A stretch of 56,522 nt of DNA from Vreelandella maris. Lineage in GTDB: Bacteria > Pseudomonadota > Gammaproteobacteria > Pseudomonadales > Halomonadaceae. How positions within the stretch are numbered: the stretch's first letter is position 1; each line of letters begins with the position of its first letter. The notes beneath the pieces are model-generated. The model was given only the letters and a program-made list of their open reading frames with translations, had not been told where the DNA came from and did not search any database. This document shows, in pieces, positions 40,047 to 47,988 of the stretch. The stretch spans positions 1-56,522 of the forward strand of contig NZ_JABWCV010000026.1 of assembly GCF_013371085.1 (NCBI RefSeq), written 5' to 3'. Position numbers and translations under genes: made by a program.

Positions 40047-40830
40047 CCCAATCATTCCCTGGATGGGCGGCAAGCGCCGCCTTGCGGACAAAATCTTTGC
40101 GCTGATGCCGCCACACCAATGCTATGTAGAGCCCTTTGCAGGCGGTGCAGCGCTCTATTTCCTGCGGCCAACGCCCGCCGAGGTCGAGGTGCTCAACGAC
40201 GTCAACGGCGACCTGGTTAACCTGTATCGCGTGGTGCAGAACCACCTTGAAGAATTCGTTCGGCAGTTCAAGTGGGCGCTCACCAGCCGACAGGTGTTCG
40301 AGTGGGCTAAGATGACGCGGCCCGAGACGCTTACTGACATCCAGCGGGCGGCCCGCTTCTACTACCTACAGCAAAACGCCTTCGGTGCCCGTATTGAAGG
40401 CCAAAGCTTTGGCACCGCTACCACCACGACGCCAGGCTTAAACCTGCTACGGCTGGAAGAATCGCTATCCGCCGCGCACCTACGATTATCCAGTACCTAT
40501 ATAGAGCACCTAAGCTGGCAGGACTGCATTGAACGCTACGACCGTCCCCACACCCTCTTTTATATGGACCCGCCCTACTGGCAGACAGAAGGATATGGGG
40601 TACCCTTTGGCATAGAACAGTACGAGGAAATGGCGCGCATGCTGGCCAAGCTCAAAGGCAAGGCCATCATCAGCCTAAACGACCACCCAGACATCCGCCG
40701 GATCTTCAAGGACTACCACATCGAAACCACCGACATCCGTTACACCGTCGGCGGCGGCAAAGGCTCAGACGCCAAAGAGGTGTTGATCTTCAGCTGGGAT
40801 GTGGATGAAGAGCCAGCGGGGTTGTTTTAA
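40039..40830 (+). CDS. D12-class DNA adenine methylase
   Basis: 263 residues from GTG at 40039, with AAGGAG 7 bases upstream inside com. Motifs: PWMGGKRRL (7-15) with FxGxG-type AdoMet motif VEPFAGG (30-36) and catalytic DPPYW (177-181), in Dam/D12 order. It methylates adenine N6 in double-stranded DNA; the recognition sequence is not readable. It occupies the place of Mom and probably protects the phage from restriction. Confidence 0.93.
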   Translation: MANPIIPWMGGKRRLADKIFALMPPHQCYVEPFAGGAALYFLRPTPAEVEVLNDVNGDLVNLYRVVQNHLEEFVRQFKWALTSRQVFEWAKMTRPETLTDIQRAARFYYLQQNAFGARIEGQSFGTATTTTPGLNLLRLEESLSAAHLRLSSTYIEHLSWQDCIERYDRPHTLFYMDPPYWQTEGYGVPFGIEQYEEMARMLAKLKGKAIISLNDHPDIRRIFKDYHIETTDIRYTVGGGKGSDAKEVLIFSWDVDEEPAGLF

Positions 40831-40846
40831 CAATTAAGGGGACAGT

Positions 40847-41311
40847 ATGGAGATCGGAGCAGCAGTAACAGCAGTTAAGGGAGCGCTTGACCTAGCACGT
40901 AATGCCAAAGACGTGAATGACCGTGCTCAGCTCAATGCAGCAATGAGCGACATCATGGGCAAGCTGACAACAGCGCAATCCGATCTCCTCGACCTACTCA
41001 CAGAGCATCACCGGCTAATTGACGAAAATAGGGAGCTTAAAAGCAAGCTAAGCAAAGAAGAGCGTTTCGATCAGTATCGTCTTTGCAAGACTCCAGTAGG
41101 GCACTACATATACGAGCTCAAGGAAGAGTATGTGAACGAAGATAAGCCAGCGCATGCCATCTGCGTCAAATGCCGTGAAGAGGGTCTACGATCTACTCTT
41201 CAGGAAGGTGATTATAGTTATTACTGCCCGACTTGCAGGACGGTAGCAGACTTCCAGAGGCACCCCGGTTTTGCGATGAGTTCAGGGCCTACCTACAACG
41301 ATCCGTGGTGA
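40847..41311 (+). CDS. Coiled-coil zinc-ribbon protein at the right end
   Basis: 154 residues: an N-terminal helical and coiled-coil part (about 1-70, AVKGALDLARNAKDVNDRAQL ... LLTEHHRLIDENRELKSKL), then a hinge (VGHYIYELKEEY) and a zinc ribbon with CVKC and CPTC pairs (about 105-136). This coiled-coil/zinc-ribbon layout is common among mobile-element proteins of unknown function. It lies 16 bases after the methylase and ends 12 bases before R3. Confidence 0.75.
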   Translation: MEIGAAVTAVKGALDLARNAKDVNDRAQLNAAMSDIMGKLTTAQSDLLDLLTEHHRLIDENRELKSKLSKEERFDQYRLCKTPVGHYIYELKEEYVNEDKPAHAICVKCREEGLRSTLQEGDYSYYCPTCRTVADFQRHPGFAMSSGPTYNDPW

Positions 41312-41322
41312 TCAGTTGGGTA

Positions 41323-41388
41323 TGCCAAAGATACCGCAAAGGAAGGCTTTAATAGCCGATTACGCTGATGCCAAAGTAAGCGCGAGGC
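41323..41388 (+). repeat. Right-end transposase sites R3 and R2
   Basis: TGCCAAAG at 41323 (followed by ATACCGC) and at 41369 (followed by TAAGCGCG) repeat the R1 core at 41391. R1 and R2 are 22 bases apart and R2 and R3 46 apart, near whole helical turns, as expected for transposase sites on one face of the DNA. Confidence 0.65.
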
Positions 41389-41414
41389 TGTGCCAAATCT
41401 ATCGCGCGGTTACA
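41389..41414 (+). repeat. Right terminal transposase site R1
   Basis: The 26-mer from TGTGCCAAATCT to the terminal GTTACA aligns without gaps to L1 in inverted orientation and marks the right boundary. Confidence 0.82.
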
Positions 41415-41419
41415 CTAAG
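41415..41419. repeat. Right target-site duplication (CTAAG)
   Basis: Repeats 4528-4532. Removing the prophage and one copy restores a continuous intergenic sequence between the META lipoprotein gene and the tRNA operon. Confidence 0.85.
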
Positions 41420-41461
41420 GCACAGACCCTGACAGAAATACACCGCTGTACAGCCTTTTAT

Positions 41462-41490
41462 CCACACCCTGATAAAAACAGAGGGTGTGG
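41462..41490 (+). other. Long-stem inverted repeat in host intergenic DNA
   Basis: CCACACCCT and AGGGTGTGG, a perfect 9-bp stem with an 11-base A-rich loop, no T-run. Before the phage inserted it lay about 95 bases after the META lipoprotein gene, so it may be that gene's transcript end. Confidence 0.4.
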
Positions 41491-41524
41491 GTAACCTAGC
41501 GTAGCCACTTTGTAGGCACATACG

Positions 41525-41549
41525 AAAAAGCCGCCCTTTCGGACGGCTT
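41525..41549 (-). terminator. Terminator of the tRNA operon
   Basis: On the minus strand AAGCCGTCC-GAAA-GGGCGGCTT followed by TTT, about 40 bases past the tRNA-Thr 3' end. A stable GAAA tetraloop hairpin. Confidence 0.85.
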
Positions 41550-41590
41550 AATCTAATTCTCTAACGCTTAACTTTTAACCACTTTTTTAG

Positions 41591-41666
<76 letters not shown>

Positions 41667-41738
41667 GCTTCACGTTTTCTTGAGAACATGATTGCTTCGC
41701 TGTTAGGCTTTGCAATCAACAAGAAATCTTGTTGGCAA

Positions 41739-41813
41739 TGGCTGGGGTACCAGGATTCGAACCTGGGAATGCCGCTACCAAAAAGCGGTGCCTTACCACT
41801 TGGCGATACCCCA
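41739..41813 (-). tRNA. tRNA-Gln (anticodon TTG)
   Basis: 75 nt, acceptor TGGGGTA/TACCCCA with encoded CCA, anticodon stem CCGCT/AGCGG with loop TTTTGGT, T-loop GGTTCGAATCC. The U1-A72 start is typical of tRNA-Gln. Confidence 0.97.
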
Positions 41814-41819
41814 GCAGTG

Positions 41820-41895
41820 TGGTGGCCAGAGACGGAATCGAACCGCCGACACGGGGATTTTCAATCCCCTGCTCTACCAACTGAGCTATCTGGCC
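41820..41895 (-). tRNA. tRNA-Phe (anticodon GAA)
   Basis: 76 nt, acceptor GGCCAGA/TCTGGCC with encoded CCA, anticodon stem GGGGA/TCCCC with loop TTGAAAA, T-loop GGTTCGATTCC. First gene of the operon; only 6 bases separate it from tRNA-Gln. Confidence 0.97.
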
Positions 41896-41911
41896 GCTGC
41901 CAACGGTGCGT

Positions 41912-41940
41912 ATTAAACTAAAAACGCCGCTTTTCGTCAA
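41912..41940 (-). promoter_or_regulatory. Promoter of the tRNA-Phe/Gln/Thr operon
   Basis: On the minus strand TTGACG, a 17-base spacer and TTTAAT, followed by the GC-rich CGCACCG discriminator region typical of stringently controlled stable-RNA promoters. Confidence 0.82.
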
Positions 41941-42045
41941 CACCTTTGTGAAACTTTCTTGCGATACGGATGCTTAGGGGTGTTCTGTTCTACACTCGGC
42001 GCGGTGAGAAGCATACGCTACGGGCCTTTCGCACCTAGGCCTGGC

Positions 42046-42067
42046 CCTACTCATTACAAGTCAGTTG
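42046..42067 (-). pseudogene. tRNA-Thr fragment (anticodon arm)
   Basis: 21 of 22 bases match 41621-41642, the anticodon stem-loop and adjoining bases of the tRNA-Thr gene. Surroundings do not match, so only this arm remains, either from a lost tRNA copy or from an old integration (att) event. Confidence 0.6.
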
Positions 42068-42111
42068 TCCTGCTTTTCACATGGCAGAAAAGCGACAGCC
42101 AACCTTCAAAG

Positions 42112-42387
42112 TCATGCCTGAGTGGGCGGTACATACCCTTCGGCCTGGTCGGTTTCCTGATTGTCCAGGAAGCGCTGCATCTGCTCCATTAAGTACGCAC
42201 GGGATTCAGGGTCGAGCATGTTGAGGTGTTTCTCATTGATCAAACGAGTTTGCAGCGACTGCCAGGCTTCCCAGGCGGGCTTGGAAACAGTCGCCTGAAT
42301 CTCCTGGCCCTGCTTGCCCGGCAAGGGCGGGAATGGCAGCGCTTCAAGCTCTTTCTGGTACTTGCGGCAAAAAACCGTGTTACTCAT
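42112..42387 (-). CDS. yggX: YggX, probable Fe(II)-trafficking and oxidative damage protection protein
   Basis: 91 residues, full length for the family. It starts MSNTVFCRKYQKELEALPFPPLPG with the conserved Cys7, then WEAWQSLQTRLINEKHLNMLDPESRAYLMEQM. YggX protects iron-sulphur clusters from oxidation. It follows mutY, itself an Fe-S enzyme, as in many gammaproteobacteria; the two are likely co-transcribed. Confidence 0.97.
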   Translation of the reverse strand: MSNTVFCRKYQKELEALPFPPLPGKQGQEIQATVSKPAWEAWQSLQTRLINEKHLNMLDPESRAYLMEQMQRFLDNQETDQAEGYVPPTQA

Positions 42388-42435
42388 AACGTACTCCTCT
42401 TGCAGTGACTGGCTACTTATAGCCCCAGATAACGC

Positions 42436-43530
42436 TTAGGCGTGGCCTGGGGTGGGATTGAGGGTAAATGGCGTTAGCTGGCTGAGCAGCGCTTTAACCG
42501 GGGCTGCCAAGCCCAGCGCGGGCGGATGGTTGATGTCGTACCATACGCCACTTTCGCGTACACCACCCAGCCTATCGCAGGTCACGGGCTGCGGGGTAAT
42601 TTCCAGGCGAAAATGGCTGAACGTATGGTGAAAACTGGGCGCCGCACGTTCGCGCGCGGGGTTAACGACATGAGCTTCCAACCAGTCGTTGAGTTCGCTG
42701 TGCTTGTCAAACTGCGGCAGGCCCCATAACCCACCCCATAAACCGCTAGGAGGGCGCTTTTCCAGCCATACCCGGCCTTCCGGATCGCGCAGCATCAGCA
42801 TGATGGTCTGCCGGGTGGGCAGCGCCTTTTTCGGTTTGGATTCCGGATAGCGCTGGGGCTCACCCCGCGCATAGGCCAAACAGACATCGTTAAACGGGCA
42901 GCTTGGGCAATCCGGCTTGCTGCGTTTGCATAGCGTGGCGCCAAAATCCATGATCGCTTGGGTATAATCCGCCAGCCGCGCTGTTGGCGTATAGTACTCG
43001 GCCAGCGCCCAAAGCTGCCGTTCAACTGCAGGCTTACCCGGCCAGCCGGGCAGCGCATGCAGCCGGGTGAGCGAGCGCTTTACGTTGCCATCCAGGATCG
43101 CGGCCCGTTCCCCTGTACTTTGCGCAATGACAGCGCCTGCGGTGGAACGGCCAATGCCGGGCAGTGCCACCAATTCGTCAATACTGTCTGTTGGCAGTTC
43201 GCCATCATGCTCCGCCAACGCAACTTGGGCGGCTTGATGCAAGTTGCGCGCACGGGCGTAGTAGCCAAGCCCTGTCCAGAGATGCAGCACTTCATCCTGC
43301 GGCGCAGTAGCGAGTGCCTCCAGAGTGGGAAAGCGCGCCATAAAACGCTCGAAGTAAGGAATGACGGTGGTGACTTGGGTCTGCTGCAGCATGATTTCCG
43401 ACACCCAGACGCGATAGGCGCTGCGCGGCGACTGCCACGGCAGGTCGTGACGGCCATAACGGTCGAACCAAGCCAGTAGGCGTTGTTGAAATTCGTCTGC
43501 CGCCAGCCGCGGTTTGGGCATATCTGCCAT
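42436..43530 (-). CDS. mutY: A/G-specific adenine DNA glycosylase MutY
   Basis: 364 residues. Catalytic Glu45 in VSEIMLQQTQV, helix-hairpin-helix LPGIGRSTAGAV (123-134), Asp147 in LDGNVKR, four Fe-S cysteines at 201, 208, 211 and 217, and a C-terminal Nudix-like domain (IMLMLRDPEGRVWLEKRPPSGLWGGLWGLPQF) that reads 8-oxoguanine. It removes adenine opposite 8-oxoG. ATG at 43530 has AAGGAG 6 bases upstream. Confidence 0.98.
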   Translation of the reverse strand: MADMPKPRLAADEFQQRLLAWFDRYGRHDLPWQSPRSAYRVWVSEIMLQQTQVTTVIPYFERFMARFPTLEALATAPQDEVLHLWTGLGYYARARNLHQAAQVALAEHDGELPTDSIDELVALPGIGRSTAGAVIAQSTGERAAILDGNVKRSLTRLHALPGWPGKPAVERQLWALAEYYTPTARLADYTQAIMDFGATLCKRSKPDCPSCPFNDVCLAYARGEPQRYPESKPKKALPTRQTIMLMLRDPEGRVWLEKRPPSGLWGGLWGLPQFDKHSELNDWLEAHVVNPARERAAPSFHHTFSHFRLEITPQPVTCDRLGGVRESGVWYDINHPPALGLAAPVKALLSQLTPFTLNPTPGHA

Positions 43531-43570
43531 GCACGCTCCTTAAACAGAAAGGGGTATCAAAGGGACTAAT

Positions 43571-43598
43571 AAAAAAGCGCCGGCGGTTAGGCCGGCGC
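43571..43598 (-). terminator. Terminator downstream of asmA
   Basis: GCGCCGGC-GGTTAG-GCCGGCGC, a perfect 8-bp stem; on the minus strand it is followed by TTTTTT. It separates the GNAT-asmA unit from mutY-yggX. Confidence 0.9.
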
Positions 43599-43625
43599 AG
43601 CACTTATCGGCTCAGGTGAGAATGC

Positions 43626-45965
43626 TCAGTTAAACAGGCCGCGCAGCCCGTCACGCAGCTCCTTTCCAGCGCCTTCACCTAACCGCTCATCCAACTGGTC
43701 CAATGTATCGCCTAAACGCTCCTCCAGCTCTTCATTGACGCGCTCGCCAGCTTCGTTGCGCAGCAGGTCGACTACCGCCGCCTGGAATGTTTCACGATCA
43801 AAACGGCACCACTCAGTGCGCTCACCGCCTAAATGTCCTTCACAGCGAACGGGCAGCGGCAGTTGTTCCAAGCGGGGATTCACCTCACAAGCCGCGTCGG
43901 CGGTGTCTACTAAGCGGGCATTCGCCTGGGTGTTGAAATTCATACTGGTAAGATTGAGTTCGCCTTCTCCCTGAACATCAATACCGGGCAGAGTGATCAG
44001 TAGATCGTCGCTCTCGACTAAACCATTGCTGATTTGGAAGGTGGCATCGAAACGCTCAAAGCGGGTATCAGTGTGCCATTCGCGCAGCGTGCCCTCACCT
44101 TCTAACTGGGCTACCAGTTCACACATTTGCTGGGAAATGTTGGTATTTAAAATAGCCCCATCGTTCAGGCGAGCCGTCAACTCCCCATTAAGATTGCTGA
44201 TGAGCGCTTCGCGGCTATTGCCTTGACTCGTAAGGCCGCCAGATAAATTAAAGCGACCGCGCAGTGGTGACGGCTCCTCTCCTTCGCTGATGGCTTCTAT
44301 CAACGGTGCCACCTGAACGCTGTTAATGGTTGGCGAAAGCGCCCATTCCAGAATAGAGCCCGTGGCATTGACTTGACCGGTAGCGCTGAGTTCACCTTCG
44401 TAGAAGCCCGACTCAAATGCCGTTAGCCGGTGAATGCCGTCGTCACCACGCAGTTGTAAGCTAGGATTATTGAACGTTAATCCTGCCAAGACGAGGTTAT
44501 CGACGCTTAAATCACCCTCAAGTGACAACCGAGTAAGAAGCGATTGCGGCACTAATGTGCTGGAATCCTGGGCAAAGGCTTTACGCAGCAAGCTACGGCT
44601 AGCCTGCTCGGCGGTAGCGGCACCGGGTAGATAGCGATCCAGATCCAATTGATCACCGGCTAAATCGAACGCCAGCCGCGAGCCATCCAAAGCGGCGGTC
44701 AGCTCGCCAGTAAAGGTGCTGTCATCGACCACCAACGAGAGGCTCGGCAAAGAGAGTTGCTCAACATCGCCTTCAATAGGGCTGGTCATGGCCACATCGC
44801 TAAGTGCGGCCTCGCCCGCTGTGGTGAGCGTAACGCCAGCGCGAGCCAGCCAGGGGCGCAGCGTAAACGGGGCCGCGGTTAACTGGCCGCGATAGCGTGG
44901 GGCATCACGCAGTTGCTCAACATTGAGGTGACCACTAACTTTTAGGCCATCCGGCCCGGTGAGCTGCAGGTCTTTTAACTGCGCCGTTTGTGCTTGCCAA
45001 TCACTCTCCAGGCCAAAGGCAAGTGCCAGCGCCAGGCTACCTTGCCAGTTATCCGCGTTGCGCAGGCCTGCTTCAAGCACCCCTTCTGTGATCGAAAGCT
45101 GTTGCTCCCCCATGCGGGCGACCAGTTCAGCCGCTTTTAAGCTGAGCTGTTGTGGTTCGCTCTCTGCGCCTTGCGTCGTTCGCGTGGTTAGCGCCATATT
45201 TTCCAGCACGAAAAGCTCATCGGCCAAACCAAGCCGCACGCGGGTTTCGAGATTGATCTCGCTGCTCAGGTCAGGGGTACGCTCCAGCACTTCGGCATCC
45301 AGCCGGTTATGCTTGGTCAGCGTAAACATGGCCTTAAGCGGGAAGGGCCGCACTGGGTTGACGTTACTGCCGGAGATATTTAGTTGCTGCATGCGCCATA
45401 AGGCTTCGGTTTGTGCGTCCCGGAAGCGAATGTCAGCGTTCTTCACTTCGACACTAGCAATGCTTAGCACCACCGCCAAGCTACCGGCATCGGCGTTGGG
45501 TCCCGCACTGGCAGGCGCCAGCACCGTTTCTGCGGTGCCGTCGTTATGTTCGGAGAGGCGCTCCAGCAAGGGTTCCCAGTTGCCTTCGCCTTGAGCGTCG
45601 CGCTCTAAATTAAGGCGCATACCGTCCAGCGTTAGACCGTCTACAGCGATTTCGCCACGCAGTAGCGGACCGAATGCCACGCTGACTTCGGCACGATCAA
45701 TGGCGGCGAAGGCGGCGCTCTCTTCAGCTTGCTCGGGCAGCCAAGCACGGGCCTGTTCTACACTCACACCGATACGAGGGTAGAATGACCACGTGATGGG
45801 ACCTTCCAGTGCAAGATTGAGCCCGGTTTGCTCTTCCACGACAGCCGTTAAACGCGGTTTGAAATCTTCGGGATCCAGGAAAGTGGTGACATACACCACG
45901 GCGGCGACGGCGACGATGGCAAGAATACCGACCGCTGCTAGCAAAATACGTAATAGCTGTTTCAT
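43626..45965 (-). CDS. AsmA family protein
   Basis: 779 residues. An N-terminal membrane anchor (LLRILLAAVGILAIVAVAAVVY) is followed by the AsmA start FLDPEDFKPRLTAVVEEQTGLNLALEGPITWSFYPRIGVSVEQA, and the C-terminal AsmA_2 domain with LRGRFNLSGGLTSQGNSREALISNLNGELTARLNDGAI. AsmA-like proteins span the periplasm and take part in outer-membrane lipid transport and homeostasis. The start codon directly follows the GNAT stop (TAA ATG), so the two are translationally coupled. Confidence 0.94.
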   Translation of the reverse strand: MKQLLRILLAAVGILAIVAVAAVVYVTTFLDPEDFKPRLTAVVEEQTGLNLALEGPITWSFYPRIGVSVEQARAWLPEQAEESAAFAAIDRAEVSVAFGPLLRGEIAVDGLTLDGMRLNLERDAQGEGNWEPLLERLSEHNDGTAETVLAPASAGPNADAGSLAVVLSIASVEVKNADIRFRDAQTEALWRMQQLNISGSNVNPVRPFPLKAMFTLTKHNRLDAEVLERTPDLSSEINLETRVRLGLADELFVLENMALTTRTTQGAESEPQQLSLKAAELVARMGEQQLSITEGVLEAGLRNADNWQGSLALALAFGLESDWQAQTAQLKDLQLTGPDGLKVSGHLNVEQLRDAPRYRGQLTAAPFTLRPWLARAGVTLTTAGEAALSDVAMTSPIEGDVEQLSLPSLSLVVDDSTFTGELTAALDGSRLAFDLAGDQLDLDRYLPGAATAEQASRSLLRKAFAQDSSTLVPQSLLTRLSLEGDLSVDNLVLAGLTFNNPSLQLRGDDGIHRLTAFESGFYEGELSATGQVNATGSILEWALSPTINSVQVAPLIEAISEGEEPSPLRGRFNLSGGLTSQGNSREALISNLNGELTARLNDGAILNTNISQQMCELVAQLEGEGTLREWHTDTRFERFDATFQISNGLVESDDLLITLPGIDVQGEGELNLTSMNFNTQANARLVDTADAACEVNPRLEQLPLPVRCEGHLGGERTEWCRFDRETFQAAVVDLLRNEAGERVNEELEERLGDTLDQLDERLGEGAGKELRDGLRGLFN

Positions 45966-46448
45966 TTACCCTTTCCCTTGTGGGTCTAACTCAACAAAAT
46001 CGCTGGTGGCGGGCATTCCCGGCACTGGCGTTTCTGGATTGGTCATAGGCCGGTAGCCTAATTTGGAAAGCAGCACGCGGTCAGCCAATGGCAAGGTGGA
46101 AGTTTCTATCCGCAACACACGGCCTTCCTGTTTGGCTTGCTCGCCAAGCAGCGCCATTAAGCGCGAACCGACGCCACGGCGGCGCGTGGTTTTGCGCACG
46201 CAGAGCTCAGATAGCCACCACGCCCGGTCTTCGCCTTCTTGCACGGCGACAGCCCCCAGCAGCCGATCATTGAAATGGGCGCAGGCAAAAAAATGCTGAC
46301 CTTTAAAATGTTGTTCAATAAATGGCTCAACCGTTGGGGTGGGCATGCGCTCTTGGGGCGCATCCTCATAAATGCGCATTAGGTCAAGGCGCACTTGCTC
46401 ATCGGCTTCCCAACGGGCCTGGTCGACGTGGTGCAGTGTCACCGGCAT
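45966..46448 (-). CDS. GNAT family N-acetyltransferase
   Basis: 160 residues. The acetyl-CoA-binding motif is in KTTRRRGVGSRLMALLGEQA (R/Q-x-x-G-x-G/A type), after the beta strand WWLSELCVRK; the C-terminal SKLGYRPM is also typical. Resembles the PanM/PanZ group that controls aspartate decarboxylase maturation, but I cannot confirm this. Coupled to asmA. Confidence 0.85.
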   Translation of the reverse strand: MPVTLHHVDQARWEADEQVRLDLMRIYEDAPQERMPTPTVEPFIEQHFKGQHFFACAHFNDRLLGAVAVQEGEDRAWWLSELCVRKTTRRRGVGSRLMALLGEQAKQEGRVLRIETSTLPLADRVLLSKLGYRPMTNPETPVPGMPATSDFVELDPQGKG

Positions 46449-46547
46449 GGTGAAATCCTCTTCGCCAAAGCAGCCTGGCTGCTATTTCTGCCGCAATTGA
46501 TTGCAGCTACATTTCGCGCATTGTAGCGGATGAGGGCGCCAATTCAC

Positions 46548-46553
46548 TATAAT
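46548..46553 (+). promoter_or_regulatory. Candidate -10 of the his operon promoter
   Basis: TATAAT about 125 bases before hisB, with no good -35 at the right distance (TTGTAG is 21 bases away). No his leader peptide or attenuator with consecutive His codons is seen in 46449-46677. Confidence 0.4.
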
Positions 46554-46677
46554 GGTCGTTTCGCCACAGGTTATGCCCTGATCCACAGTGGTAAGTTGAT
46601 ACAAAGCCACCGGCCATTTCACAGGATCGTTCCTCAGGGTAATCCCCCAGAGTGCGCCTTAGCGCAGGAGATGCAAC

Positions 46678-47271
46678 ATGTCAGCGCGTATTGCCACGGT
46701 TAGCCGTGACACCAACGAAACCCAGATCAAGGTCAGCGTCAATCTCGACGGCGAAGGCCGTCTTAGCTGCCAAACCGGCGTTCCGTTTTTGGATCATATG
46801 CTTGATCAAGTTGCCCGCCATGGGATGATCGATCTCGACATCAATGCCACTGGCGACCTGCATATTGACGACCACCATACCGTAGAAGACCTGGGTATTA
46901 CGCTAGGCCAAGCTTTTTTTGAAGCCATTGGCGATAAGCGCGGCATTTACCGCTATGGTCACGCCTACGTACCCCTTGATGAAGCACTCTCTCGGGTGGT
47001 GATCGACTTTTCCGGCCGGCCGGGGCTTTACATGAATGTTGAGTTCACCCGCGATACCATCGGTAGCTTGGACACTCAGCTGTTCTGGGAGTTTTTCCAG
47101 GGCTTCGTCAATCACGCTCGCGTGTCGCTGCATATCGACAACCTCAAAGGCTTTAATGCTCACCATCAAGCGGAAACAATTTTTAAAGCATTCGGCCGAG
47201 CGCTACGTATGGCCGTGGCGGAAGACCCGCGTATGGCAGGCCAAATGCCTTCCACCAAAGGGAGCCTGTGA
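46678..47271 (+). CDS. hisB: Imidazoleglycerol-phosphate dehydratase HisB
   Basis: 197 residues, monofunctional length. Metal-binding motifs [10 protein letters not shown] (with HHxxE) and [17 protein letters not shown] are present, with [13 protein letters not shown] at the active site. It catalyses the sixth step of histidine synthesis. First gene of hisB-hisH-hisA-hisF. Confidence 0.98.
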   Translation: MSARIATVSRDTNETQIKVSVNLDGEGRLSCQTGVPFLDHMLDQVARHGMIDLDINATGDLHIDDHHTVEDLGITLGQAFFEAIGDKRGIYRYGHAYVPLDEALSRVVIDFSGRPGLYMNVEFTRDTIGSLDTQLFWEFFQGFVNHARVSLHIDNLKGFNAHHQAETIFKAFGRALRMAVAEDPRMAGQMPSTKGSL

Positions 47272-47335
47272 TGCTGCGCTATGCGACGAGCGATGCCTCT
47301 AGCAACTTTCCTTCTATCTCCACAAGGAGCGCTTC

Positions 47336-47977
47336 ATGACCATTGCTGTGATCGACTATGGAATGGGCAACCTGCATTCCGTGGCCAAGGCGCTGGAGCA
47401 TGTGACGCATGAGAATGTAGTCATCACCCGCGACCCTCGACGTATTCTTGGCGCGACGCGCTTGGTGCTACCTGGTCAGGGAGCTATTCGTGACTGCGTT
47501 GGCGAACTTGAGCGCACCGAGTTACGCGGGCTGGTAGACGATATTTTAACCCGCCAGGCTAAGCCACTGCTGGGTATCTGCGTGGGTCAGCAGATGTTGC
47601 TGGAGCGCAGTGAAGAGAATGGCGGCGTTGAGTGCCTGGGCTTTTTTAAAGGCAGCGTGGACCGTTTCCCTGGTGATATGCGCGACGCCCACGAGCAGCG
47701 TTTGAAAGTACCGCACATGGGCTGGAATGTGGTCGAGCAGCATCACGAACACCCTCTGTGGGCAGGTATTGATAATCGTGAACACTTCTACTTCGTGCAC
47801 AGCTATTACGTGAATGCGGATGACGACGCCCAGGTGTTTGGTACGACCCAATACGGCAAGGTAAGCGCCCATGTCACGATTGGTCGTGACTCGACCTTCG
47901 CGGTGCAGTTTCACCCGGAAAAAAGCTCCCGTGCGGGCCTTCGCCTGCTTGAAAACTTTGTCACCTGGACGCCCTGA
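47336..47977 (+). CDS. hisH: Imidazole glycerol phosphate synthase glutaminase subunit HisH
   Basis: 213 residues. Class I glutamine amidotransferase triad: Cys82 in GICVGQQM, His193 and Glu195 in QFHPEKS. It supplies ammonia to HisF. AAGGAG lies 7 bases before the ATG. Confidence 0.98.
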   Translation: MTIAVIDYGMGNLHSVAKALEHVTHENVVITRDPRRILGATRLVLPGQGAIRDCVGELERTELRGLVDDILTRQAKPLLGICVGQQMLLERSEENGGVECLGFFKGSVDRFPGDMRDAHEQRLKVPHMGWNVVEQHHEHPLWAGIDNREHFYFVHSYYVNADDDAQVFGTTQYGKVSAHVTIGRDSTFAVQFHPEKSSRAGLRLLENFVTWTP

Positions 47978-47988
47978 GAGGATTTTGT

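Larger units (their letters stand above)
4533..41414 (+). mobile_element. Complete Mu-like transposable prophage, 36,882 bp
   Basis: The element begins TGTGGG and ends GTTACA, is flanked by CTAAG duplications, and its two outer 26-bp ends align as imperfect inverted repeats. Gene order follows Mu: repressor, Ner, A transposase, B ATPase, early accessory genes, GemA, Mor, lysis, head, contractile tail, Com and a DNA methylase. All expected structural genes are open, including the recoding site in the tail chaperone gene. It sits between the META lipoprotein gene and the terminator of the tRNA-Phe/Gln/Thr operon and breaks no visible gene. Confidence 0.95.
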
